Assembly: GCA_013350335.1 (NCBI GenBank)
Contig: CM023541.1
Span: forward strand, 64,538,413 to 64,602,412
Length of the DNA: 64,000 bases
Reading direction: 5' to 3'
From: Chimonanthus salicifolius
Taxonomy: Eukaryota > Streptophyta > Magnoliopsida > Laurales > Calycanthaceae
Notes under the pieces: generated by a model
Database searches by the model: none
What the model saw: only the letters and a program-made list of their open reading frames with translations
What the model was told of the DNA's origin: nothing
Translations under genes and position numbers: made by a program
In this document: positions 54,248-64,000 of the stretch, piece after piece
Numbering within the stretch: position 1 is the first letter of the stretch
How the letters are laid out: the number at the start of each line of letters is the position of its first letter

Positions 54248-55065
54248 TTCCGTACATATTAATATATGTAGATAGATTAATTTGCCTTTCTTTAACTTTT
54301 CTATATATAAGCTTATAACATTAAAAATAAACTAGAATATTAGATAATTTTTAATATAATCATAAATGTTATTTCTATATTTTTCATATTTATTTAAATA
54401 AAATTATTTTAACAATTAAATAGGGTGTTGTGTCCCCATGTCCTATTTTATTGAGTCTCTGTGTCCGACACCTTGTACCTATATTCGACACTAACATCAT
54501 ACCCATATTTATGCAATTTAGATTAAGATATCCTTGACATGTGTTGTATGCATAAAACTTATTACCTAAGAACAAGGCCACATAGATATTATTGTGCATA
54601 AACTGGTGGGGCCCACTTGGGCTCACATGGATGAATGGGTTGGAAATGTCTACGGTTTTATATAGTGTATAAAATTTCATCTTGATCGGATGTGTGAAGC
54701 CACATTTTTTCAGGCCCACTTGGATGGGTGGATTTGAGAGGTCTTAGCTTGTTTATGGTACACCTTTGATTGGATGTGTGAAGCTGTATTTTTTAGGGCT
54801 CTCTAAAATTTAGTTTTATTCGATGGTGGTAATTCAATTTGTTACATTTGTAGTATGTGGAACTCATATTGTCGTAAAATTGGTTAAGAGTGCAATATAA
54901 AAAGAAAGCAGTGGGGGAGGGGGCCTGGGTGGGCTTAGGAGAAAATTGTATACACATGGTTGTATTTTATTGAATACGTACTCCAACTTTATGAGTATTC
55001 TCCTATCATTTTATAACTAACTTTACTTCTTTCATCCAAGTATTTAAAGGTGTAAGCTACTTGTA
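54248..55065. other. Intergenic spacer between TRIM 2 and a SINE
   Basis: AT-rich. About 54640-54810 contains two loosely repeated blocks (GATCGGATGTGTGAAGCCAC and GATTGGATGTGTGAAGCTG), similar in tone to MITE sequence, but paired termini were not found. The expected first exon of the hydrolase gene could not be located here. Confidence 0.35.
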
Positions 55066-55073
55066 GTAAAACT

Positions 55074-55281
55074 ATGTTTTTGTTTTTTAATATGAAGGGG
55101 GGGAAATCTCTTTGAAACTCCTGGGATTAGGTTAGTTCTCCTAAACAACCCCACCCCCCTCCCCTTCGAATGACGTCCTGCACCCACACAGGATAGCCAT
55201 TGGTTAATGCCACAGGGACTCGAACTCGCAACCTCTTGCTTCCTAAGGCAAGAAGTTACCAGTTGTGCTACCCCACGTTGG
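55074..55281 (-). repeat. tRNA-derived SINE (minus) with 8-bp target duplication
   Basis: GTAAAACT flanks it exactly at 55066-55073 and 55282-55289. On the minus strand the A box GTAGCACAACTGG and B box AGTTCGAGTCCC match the SINE at 28187-28360, and the element ends in an A-rich tail (TTAAAAAACAAAAACATA). It lies about 260 bp upstream of the first recognisable hydrolase exon. Confidence 0.9.
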
Positions 55282-55538
55282 GTAAAACTGTTTCAAATTG
55301 TTGACTTCCATGTCTTAACCGGCTTAGATAGCTTTATGTAAATTTTCTTCAATTGAAACCATCTTTAAGGAAAATAATTCTTTAAGATTTTTTTTTGATA
55401 TGCCTATACAAAAAAGAAGAAAAAAAGAAGAATTGACAAATAGTGTCCTCACTTATATGCACTTTCTCATGCTCTGATGTCCTGACAATGTGTTGCTGTT
55501 TTGAAATTCATTGCTTAGCTGACTGTGTCGTGTGGTAG

Positions 55539-58500
55539 GGTTTGGGAAACAACTCAACTGATTACCAAAGGTTGGTATATTGCTTAAAAGAATATGGTGT
55601 TCCTGCTGTTGTTGCCAAAGTTTCTCGTCTCGATTGGCTGAGGAATGCAGCTGGCTTAATAGATGCAAATTATTGGAGGGGAACGCTTCGCCCTAGGCCT
55701 GTCCTTGATTGGTATTCTCTCCACTCTTACCCCTTACAATCTTGAGCTCCAAGATGCTGAAAACTGAAAAAGAATCGTTAATGATCTGATGGTTTAGTTA
55801 TGTTTCTTTTAACTTCATGCTACCAGGTATCTGAAAAGAGTAGCTGATGCAGTTCATGAGGCAAAACAACTCACTCAAGGTGTGCTTTTTTGGTCTGATG
55901 ATTGATCTTCTGGATGTCTTAAACAACTTATTTATTTGAATGTTTTGATTTTTTAATATGAAAGCAGTCACTCCTTGGTATTATTAGCTAGAATATAAGT
56001 CGCCAAAGAGAATAAAAAGTGTTCTAGGATACTGTGTATTGTATTTTTACATATTTTGTACGTGTTTTGACTTGGGATTGTAATTGATTGTAAATATTCT
56101 ATTTCTTGTTTTAGCATAAATTGGCTCCTTGTATTCTATCATTGCATACAATGATAAGAAAAAGAGGAAATGGGAGGAAAAATCTTGATTGTGCTGTTCT
56201 GAATTCAACAGAGGATGATACAAGAATATCATGACCAATCCCTGAAACAAAAACATGGTTTAGGAGGTCCCATAGGAGATAACCAATCCTCAACCATCCA
56301 GTTTTCTAATCCCCCATGTAATTGAGGACACTAAACAATATTGTTACGGTGATTCTCACAACAGTCCTTGACTAAGGCCGCTTTATTTGAAGTGAGGGAG
56401 AATAAAAGGGGGAATCTGTTAGCCTAAGGGTTTTTACCCAAAGGTATAATATATTTTGTTAATTTGGAAGAAATGGAAAAAAGTGAAAAGAAAGGAGAAC
56501 ACGAGTGAGAAAGTGATAGAGGATTTTACATGGAAAGTCTGTTATATCTCATTATGAGATCAGCAATGACTTTATAGTAATAAGATGATACAATTACACT
56601 TAAAATCAACTATCAATCATATTTATCCCATTGTTACCACTAAAAAAAATCAATTAATCCCTTAATTGAGGATTTTCTGCTAATATATTCCTAAAATTAA
56701 GGGAATGCCAACCATGAGTATTGTATGTTAACACAAAAAATAGACAGTAAATTTTGATAGAATACGTTGTATACACTTTAACCCTTCTCATCAAGTATCA
56801 GCTTGGCACAAGTAGAAAGTTGCTGAGATCAAGAGATGGACTTGGTAAGCATATGTGCAAGCTGACCCTTGGAGTTGACATGACTACTACAAATTTCTTG
56901 AGTAGTAATATTTTCTCTTGTGAAGCAACAATTGACCTCAATATTCCTGTTTTGTTTGTGATAAATAGGATTGGAGGCTATATGACTAATAGCATAGTTA
57001 TGACATGACATAACCATAGGCTTTATAGGAGGAAAGCTTTACTCAGTCATAAGTAATTGTAATTAGAAGAGTGCAAATGATGTTAGGCATATCTTGATAC
57101 TTAGCTTCAACACTATACAAGCTAATTGCTTTGCTAGATGATTGCAATAAATGTGCAACAGCTAAAAGTTGATTGCTGACCATTCAGAGAACCAATCCAA
57201 TCAACATTGGAGAAACCAATACTTTGTAATTAGTATGAGGAGAATATAAGAGGCCTAGGCCAGGAGAGTGTTTGAGACAACACAGAATTCGCAAAACTAC
57301 ATCTAGATGAGATGTCTGAGGAGCATGCTGGTATTAATTGACAAGTCTAACAACATAGGATAGGTCAGATCATCATTTGTAAGTCCGGTTAGACCAATGC
57401 ACAGGGGATTTTGCCAATTTATAATACCCTTTTAAATATTACTTGATCAACTTAAGGTGCAGTGGAATAAATTAGTGTGTGAGTGAGCAATCAATAATCC
57501 AGATTCAAGATGATGCAAGCAATCAAACCATAACACCAATCACCATAGATGCACAATGATTTATAGTGGTTCGGTTCACCTAAACCTACATCCACTCTTA
57601 GACTCACCCAACCTTGGGCTATCCGGAAATGCACTATGAAAGGGTTTCTCACCCTCACAATACACCTAATGAGTTTCGACCACCTTTGGTCTACTACTCT
57701 ACTCCTATTTTTTATGGTGGTTCGGGCACAAAGCTCCAATCCACCTTACAATGATGATGTTTAAAAAAACAAAGAAACACTTGCCTTGGAATGTGCTGAA
57801 CTTGAGTAGTTGTGCTTCTTCAAAGATCTCCTTGCTTTGGTCTTTAGATCTGAATCTTCACCAGTGCAGGCAACCGCAGCAGGAATGCAATGGTAGGACA
57901 AAAGGATTCTACAGGGTGTCCTAGATGGTTTTCTCAAAGTATCTTCTTCCTTACAGGATTGGTCATCTTCCTAAATTTTCATGGAGGTTTGGAAGGAAGA
58001 GATGAGAAGGAAATGGCTTGGAATACCCTTTGATAGATTAGGGTTCGTTTCTGGTTTCACTGGTGTCTAAAACTAAGAGAGGCCGGGTATATATATAGAG
58101 TTTCAACTTAAACTAATGGCTAGTTCTTGAGGGCCTCGGGAGCCTCCTCGAGGGGCTTGGGAGCATACTCTTGAGCGCCTCGGGAGCATCCTTGAGGGGC
58201 TCAACCACCATATTTGGTAATACCAACTCAGGGTCAACTTGTGGTCAAATAGGGAAGGTACAACTGGATGACTAACGACTAACCTCGAGGGGCTCAGACT
58301 GGGAATGATGAAAAACGATAGACAGTTCCTGCTACCAAGGGGCTCGGGATTCCTCGAGGGGATCGGACTGGGAAAAAATGTGTTTGTCCAGAATTTGTGC
58401 TTTAGCCCTTTATTTCATAATGGGGTTTTCTTAAGGTCACCTAATTGATGCCTAGGGTCGATCTATGTTTAACATACCTGAATAAGTTGACAAACACACG

Positions 58501-61500
58501 ATGAGATGTCCCGGTAAGGTCAGATCTCGAATCTTCTGATCTTCACATCTTCCAAGCATCCAAGGCAAGTAGACACACTTGGTCACGGAATTGACAATAC
58601 AAAGGCTCGGTCCAACCGAGGCACTAACACCATCACCAAGTCGCAATTTATGATTCAACTTAGGAGGAGTATCTATTGGTTTACAATTAAGTTGAATACG
58701 GATCTGGAGATAAAAATGGGTGGAGTTTAGGAGATGATGTGGAGAAATTAGGATCCGCGGTACTTAGAGCATGATGGAGACGGTGTCAGGTAGATCAGAA
58801 ATGGGGAACATGTTTAAGGACAAGCTAAGATTGATGATAGACAGAGGAGATAAAACCTTTTTCTTGAAGGACTTGTGGTTAGGGGATAAACTGTTAAAGG
58901 AAAGGTTTGCGAGACTTTTCAGAGCAACTAGAAACTAGGCTTGCAACTCGGGTCGGGTTTCTTAAAACCCAACCCGACCCGAGTTGATATATGTGGAGCT
59001 CGACCCGACCCGAATTCTCAACCCGAACTCTAGAACCTGACCCGACCCGAATTCTAACCCAAATTCTGACCCGACCCGCATTCTGAACCCATTTTAGCTT
59101 AATTTTAGCCGGGTTGGGTTGAGTTAACTTGTAAAATCCTCAACCCGGCCCGACCCGAATTTCATGCGGGTTTTTATCTTCTCAACCCAAACCGACTCGA
59201 CCCGACCCGCTGGTCCGAAATTCTGGACCAGACCCGCATGATTTCTCGGGTCGGGTCACTGCGAGTTGGGCCAAAATCCGACCCGAGTTGTAGCCCTACT
59301 AGAAACCAATAAGCCCCAGTTCAGTAGTGCTACCAAGGGGAAGGAAATAACATTTCGTGGCACATCGAGTTTAGGAGGGAACTTGGATCCTTTGAATAGG
59401 ACATTTTCGAAGATTTGCATCGCCAACTAGATGAATTCACGTTGTCTCTAGGGGAAACGGATGAATTACTGTGGACTTGTGACTCTTCGGGGGTCTATTT
59501 GATAAACCTTCGTTTGGTGTGCGATGAAGGGGAGGATTCTCACTACATGGACCTTAGGAGGAGAGGTATGTTGGGAAACAAAGAGGACCTCAGTTGTCCT
59601 CTGTGGGTCATTGGAGAAAACAATTGATCATCTTTTTGTTATTTGCCCGATTGCTTGGAAGTTATGGACTAGCTTCTTTAATCTCATGGAAGTGTCATGG
59701 GCCCTTGCAAACTCTTGTCATGATCTATTGGGATCATGGACCATGTCGGGTTTCAATAGTAGGAGAGTTGAAGCAGAAAAGAAAAATACATAGAAATCAG
59801 TGTGTTCCAAACACAAAGGTCTAAATACAAATCATCTTTGAAATATGAAACCCCATAGGAATGTTCAAGGACTAGAGGTGAACATGAGAGAACCAGTGAG
59901 AGAGACAACAAGAGTTTTAGCATCTGAGAGAGAGACAGGACAAGGTAGAGAGGACACTTACTGGAGCTCTGATGGCCATCATGGGAACCAGGAGGGGAGA
60001 ATAGAGGTAGCGGACGAGGAGGGGTGGCAGCAACCAAAGGGAAAGAGATATAGGCGCATCAGGGAGACTTCTTCAATCACGTTGTTTGTGGGGAATCTTC
60101 TAGAGTTGATTACCATCAATTGGCACTGGAGAATCTTCACCCGATGGGGCAAAGTGCAGGATGCCTTCATCCCAAAGAAGAAAGATGCAGCGGGTCGCAT
60201 TTTTGCATTTATAAGGATGAGTAATGGCGCAACAGCGGAGAAAGCTATCAGAGAATTGAATTGGCTGCATTCTGGAGGGGCGTCGATTGTAGGTGAATCC
60301 AGCCTTATTCAAAAGAGGCGAAAACCCAAGCAAAGTTCTTTCGTCAAGCACCAAACCACCAGCCCCAGTAGCACCAGCTAAGGTGAATCGCCCGAATGGA
60401 GAAGAAATTAATCTGGACAGACCAAACTCTAACATGGGAAGCCAAAGGTGGTAGCCAACTCAGGTACAGACCATCCAAGGCAAGCAGGGACTTCTGGCGA
60501 CTCTGATAGGACACACTCAATAGCGGAGGTCCCAGAAATAGAGTTGATGATTCCACCCCAAGAAGAAGAGAGGCTGGCTGTCCAAGGCAATAGTCATTGC
60601 TTCCATCGGTCGCAGATCCATGGCTGATATCTCTCATCTTCTATCCCAAAAAGGCTTTGTAGACCATTCAATCAGCCACATAGGGGATAGTTACTTCCTA
60701 GTGGGCCTAAAATTAGAAGAAAAAACATCAACCTTGTTGGGAGCTGAAGCAGATCTGGGACAGCTCAGAATCATCGGACGATGGACCCTTGATCTTTTCA
60801 GGCATACTAGAAGACTTTGGGTGCGCTGCTGGGGTTACCCTTTGGAAGGATGGATAGAGGAGGTGATGAGAGCCTTTGGAGGTAGAATCGGAAGGGTCCT
60901 AGAAGTGGATCGGAGGAATATCAGTAGAGAAGATTGTTCAACCCTCAACCTTTTGCTTGAAATCAGGGTCGCTGACCGGATTCCTTCGATCGTGAGGCTT
61001 AATCTCAATGGAAAATCTTATCAGATCTCTTTGTTGGAGTCGGTGGATCCTCTGGTGCCCAAATCCCAGGACTCCCAATTGGAATCCCCATCGGAGCAAT
61101 TCTCCTTTCCGTCGGTGCAATTGGAGAGGAATTTGCGACCATTGAAGCCAGAGCGATCCCCGAGGAAAGCAAGGACACGTGTCTAGCATGCAGCTGCAAC
61201 AATGACAGAGAAGGCTACATCGTTCAACGATGCGGCAACAATCGACGAATTGGAGAAAGCTCCAGAAGGCAGACGTATTGTCTAGCCAATGGGTTTCTCT
61301 CATTCAAAAAACCAGGGATAAAGATAAAAGGATCGCATGCCTTGAGCATGTGCTGACTAGAGCCCTTTGTCGAGTTGGACCTCGAGCCAAGCTTCGAGAT
61401 CAGGTCCTGAGCCTTTCCAGGCCTGCTCTAAGCCTGGCAAGCGAAAGTGAGGCCCAGACCACTTCCAATTAGGCGATCCAGATTCTATTGGGCATGTCTA

Positions 61501-63447
61501 GCATCCAAGCCTGTACCAACAACCCATCACAACCATTCAGCCATGGCTAGGCCCTTCTTCTGCTGAACACACAGATCCCTCATGCGACTTAGGAGAAGCT
61601 TCCACCTTTGCTGCAATGACAGAGGCGACAACAGAAGCTGGGGAGTGGAAAAGAAAAATAGTGATGGACAAAAAGGAGAACCAATCCACCGTCTTTGCCA
61701 GGTAGAAAAAGGGGAAAAAAAAGAGGAAAGAAGGAAAAAAGAAAGAGAAAGAGAAAGAAAAAGAAAAAGAAATAGAAGATGAAATCCTGCAAACAAAAAA
61801 ATATCAGAAAATAATTTGCAGGAATTAAAAAAAAGGGGTATTCAGAGATAGATGGATTGGAGATTCTCAGAATTGCTTACTCCTTGGGAATCAATTTCAA
61901 GAATGCTCCACAGGCTCAGAACCAACTCAACATGCTTGAAGACAAAGATCGATCTATATCCATTTCTTCCCGTCCTTCTCGAAATATTTGACGAAAAAAA
62001 AATTTGAATGGCAATGATAAAAGCAAAGGCAATTAGAGCTCCACTGTTTGAGTTATGTTGAGAGAGAGATTGATAGAAGCATATGAGCCTACCTTTATTC
62101 TGTTGTTGAACATCTCTGAAGGCTAGTGATGGTATGGATATATATATTCATTGATCATACTGATAGCCTTATATTTCTGACAATAAATGATGGCTAGTCA
62201 TTTGGACACCATATACTTTGATGATGTGGACACCACTTCTTGTCTTTTTGTACAATTGTCATCATTTGAATAGTGTAGAGTATGATGGTGGTATCCCATT
62301 ACCAAAAGACATGACATTCAAACCCTAACCATAAATATATTACAATAAATAAATCCATCCTTTGAACTTTTGGTAGGATTTTTTGTACTTTGTTTTCAGT
62401 TTGTTTTTAATAGGCATTGCGTGAAGAATATTGATCATGCAGTGAATGAAAAAGTCTTTCCAAAATCCCTTGGTGATTTAATCATTCAAGTTAATTTTAC
62501 ATCATTAAATTGCAGTTAAAAATTCATTCATGTGAGAATTGGTTCTTTTTTGTATTTACTCTTCAACATTTTGGTAAAAGATTCATTAGCAATTTAGACC
62601 CTGATTAGTTTATATAGGTTTCTATATCACTAAATAATATTGCATTGTAGGTGGGTGTTTATCCTTAATTGGACATTCAGCTGGAGGATGGCTAGCACGT
62701 GTCTACATGGAGGAGTTTGGGTCGTCTCATATTTCTCTGTTATTGACTCTTGGATCCCCTCACTTGTATGGCTTTAACAGTCACAAATAATTTTGAGTTT
62801 TACCATTTTTTTTTTTTTTTGAAAGATAAGTTTTACCATGTTTTACTGGGTATATCTTTTAACCTCAGAGTTTAGAACAGAAACCTTCTGACATAGATCA
62901 CTATAATTTGAACTTTCTTATATCCTCTGTGAAGTCTTCTTCATAAGTTGGCTCCTTTCCATGTCATTGTTCTCATTGCTTCATTTTGTGCATTTACTGC
63001 TACTTCCCACTCATTTTTTCATACTTCTGGAGCTGGTTAAATAATGCATATGAAGTCACACTTTTTAGAGCATTTATGTTGCAAAAGAGTGTTTGTCAAC
63101 CAAAGGCGTTTTCTGTTCAGTGATATGGTTCAAGACCCAAAATTTTGAATTACTTCCAATTGTGAATGTAGATGCTTATTGACAAATTATTTGAACCTGG
63201 ATCTTCAAAACACTCCCTTTAAATTGATTGTCCATTATGAAGGAATTCTTTGTGATATTTTATTAACACTACCTGTTGACTAGGGTCTTTTCTTCTCTTT
63301 TTGATTTCCTTTTCTTTTCTCCAGGCCACCTCCTAAGGGTTTGACAGGTGTTATTGATCAAACAAGAGGTCTCTTGGATTATGTTGAAAAATATTGTTCA
63401 AAAGCTATTTATACCCCTCGGTTAAAATATGTGTGTATCGCAGGGAG
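55539..63447 (+). CDS. Plastid-type alpha/beta-hydrolase, four internal exons, incomplete at both ends
   Basis: Exons: 55539-55711, 55827-55879, 62651-62765, 63325-63447. The split codons at all three junctions read through correctly (TG/G, G/GT, TT/G). The translation starts GLGNNSTDYQRLVYCLKEYG, contains WRGTLRPRPVLDWYLKRVADAV and the nucleophile elbow GHSAGG with WLARVYMEEFG, then TLGSPHLPPPKGLTGVIDQT and LKYVCIAGR. This matches a plant family of plastid-predicted alpha/beta hydrolases (lipase-like, substrate unknown). The Ser of GHSAGG is the expected nucleophile; the acid and His lie beyond the window. The 5' exon with the transit peptide and the residues before GLGNN was not found. The 6.8-kb intron between exons 2 and 3 is filled with transposons. 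Confidence 0.9.
56419..57385 (-). mobile_element. Ty1-copia 3' remnant (RNase H and LTR-like)
   Basis: Minus-strand frames give GLLYSPHTNYKVLVSPMLIG and SVEAKYQDM (57240-57085), then HIASNPIYHKQNRNIEVNCC and QLAHMLTKSIS (56985-56835). These are the conserved end of copia RNase H (usual form KHIEVDCHFIRE, LADIFTKAL). Downstream, 56419-56733 may be its LTR (TGTTAGCC to GTTAACA). Stops and frameshifts show it is dead. Antisense in the hydrolase intron. Confidence 0.75.
57440..58630. mobile_element. LTR-like repeat, family D copy 2
   Basis: The uninterrupted counterpart of 18631-21930. It has the block CTACATCCACTC, CTCCTATTTTTTATGGTGGTT, GTCTTTAGATC, a series of CTCGAGGGG/CTCGGGAGC direct repeats (58130-58370) and a final CACATCTTCCAAGCATCCAA block. 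No coding capacity is seen. The GTGGTTCGGTTCACC start resembles plant LTR sequence. Termini are not fixed. Confidence 0.55.
58735..59835 (+). mobile_element. L1 LINE 3' fragment (zf-RVT), split by a hAT MITE
   Basis: Plus-strand frames: RGDKTFFLKDLWLGDKLLKE (58845-58905), then, after the MITE, LHRQLDEFTLSLGETDELLW (59413-59475), WTLGGEVCWETKR and CGSLEKTIDHLFVICPIAWK (59605-59665). This is the zinc-binding block that follows the reverse transcriptase in plant L1 ORF2. A second L1 in the same orientation begins right after it. Confidence 0.85.
58936..59298. mobile_element. hAT-type MITE, rich in CCGACCCGA motifs
   Basis: It starts TAGGCTTGCAACTCGGGTCGG and ends with the complement of TAGGGCTACAACTCGGGTCGG, giving inverted termini of about 21 bp. 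The exact 8-bp duplication CTAGAAAC lies at 58928-58935 and 59299-59306 and is diagnostic of hAT transposition. The interior is packed with CGACCCGA/TCGGGTCGG repeats on both strands, the subterminal repeats that hAT transposases bind. No ORF. It interrupts an L1. Confidence 0.93.
59845..61800 (+). mobile_element. L1 LINE ORF1 (RRM plus DUF4283-like), 3'-truncated
   Basis: The first frame (59845-60381, 178 residues) has an RRM near residues 75-145 (SSITLFVGNLL, RNP1-like GRIFAFIRM). The second (60620-61186, 188 residues) is the DUF4283-like segment (YFLVGLKLEEKTSTLLGAEA, GRWTLDLF, WVRCWGYPLEGW). A frame break separates them. 61187-61800 is low-complexity C-terminal sequence ending in a GAAAAAGA-rich stretch. 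RRM-bearing ORF1 is known in a plant L1 subclade (BNR-type). No ORF2 follows. Confidence 0.82.
61801..62650. other. Hydrolase intron, distal part
   Basis: AT-rich intron sequence up to the TTGCATTGTAG acceptor before the exon at 62651. No element terminus or open frame of interest is seen. Confidence 0.4.
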
Positions 63448-64000
63448 GTAAATCCTTTCCACATCCATCACTGTTTTTCCCTTACTGGAATTGATCATTA
63501 TTTAAGCTGGGAGTAGGACAATGAAATGTGCTTCAGTTTTGAATTTGTGTTTTTTCATGCATCTTGTGTTGGTTTTTTAATTTTTTACTTGCATTGTTTG
63601 TCATGGTTGACTATCTTTAGAGAAATTGCAGTTTTGAGTGAAACAGAAGGTCTGCAAGCACCGTTTACGAAGTCTGAAGTTTGATCAGTTTAGACCATAT
63701 AGACAGTTTAGTTTTGAGTGAAATAGAAGGTTTGTAAGCACTATTTAGTTTTTTTTAGCGGTAACAAGTAGAATAAATTATATTGAGAAATAAGTATAGT
63801 TTATGGGACAACATCCTTGGGTCTAAAAGGTCTAGATCCATGGAATGCAAAAAAGAAAAGAAAAATGCATCAAATCACGACACGCTTATAAATGTAACAA
63901 AACATATGTTAAATGCATAAAAAAGACATATCCTCCTGAAATCTGTCAGATGTGAAAAACTCCAGTCGTAGGAGAATCAACCCCAATCTTAGCAAAAAAA
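63448..64000. other. Hydrolase intron at window end, with possible L1 tail (minus)
   Basis: After the GTAAAT donor there is plain intron sequence. At 63748 TTTTTTTTAGCGGTAACAAG begins a stretch whose minus strand ends like the other L1 3' tails here (GTTACCGCTAAAAAAAA), so an antisense L1 end probably starts there and runs out of the window. Confidence 0.45.

Noticed and set aside
58130..58400. A CRISPR-like array because of regular CTCGA-rich repeats
   Set aside because: The genome is eukaryotic, repeat lengths and spacers are irregular, and the same block occurs in another family D copy.
61527..61796. A hydrophobic Phe/Leu-rich small membrane protein (minus strand)
   Set aside because: It is the antisense of a GAAAAAGA-rich low-complexity L1 segment.

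Overview
This is nuclear DNA of a flowering plant. The evidence is long spliceosomal genes with phase-0 GT-AG introns, plant-specific gene families (a BZR1-beta-amylase fusion, a plant ALKBH8 homologue, an NHL/LEA_2 protein, a plastid-type alpha/beta hydrolase), and a dense load of plant L1 LINEs, Ty1-copia and Ty3-gypsy-type LTRs, TRIMs, SINEs and MITEs. Introns swollen to 5-12 kb by transposons suggest a repeat-rich, probably woody species. I cannot name the genus.

Layout. (1) 1664-24569 (+): nine-exon BAM8 gene (N-terminal BZR1 DNA-binding domain, C-terminal beta-amylase-like domain). Intron 1 holds a retroposed 1.4 kb insertion with a 16-bp target duplication. Intron 2 holds a copia remnant and begins with a GC donor. 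Intron 6 holds an L1 reverse-transcriptase fragment, a three-deep LTR nest and a foldback MITE. (2) 24570-27058: convergent intergenic space. (3) 27059-46625 (-): six-exon ALKBH8 homologue (RRM plus AlkB dioxygenase). Its 11.9-kb intron 4 is a nest of L1 fragments, a SINE, a gypsy-like element with a gag remnant and a solo LTR inside an L1. Intron 3 holds two adjacent foldback MITEs and a tandem repeat. (4) 48243-48822 (-): single-exon NHL/LEA_2 membrane protein with a frameshift. (5) 48823-55538: AT-rich intergenic DNA, two complete miniature LTR retrotransposons (TRIMs) and a SINE. (6) 55539 to beyond 63447 (+): four internal exons of a plastid-type alpha/beta hydrolase; both ends are missing. 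Its long intron carries copia, L1 and hAT-type DNA.

The four host genes belong to different pathways (transcriptional regulation by a degenerate amylase, tRNA wobble-uridine modification, a membrane LEA-like protein, a plastid lipase-like enzyme) and do not form a cluster. BAM8 and the NHL gene each carry one frame-breaking indel, and exon 2 of ALKBH8 does not keep frame. These are either real decay or residual assembly errors. The best new material is the transposon stratigraphy: many insertions have exact target-site duplications readable from the sequence, so insertion order can be set without any database.
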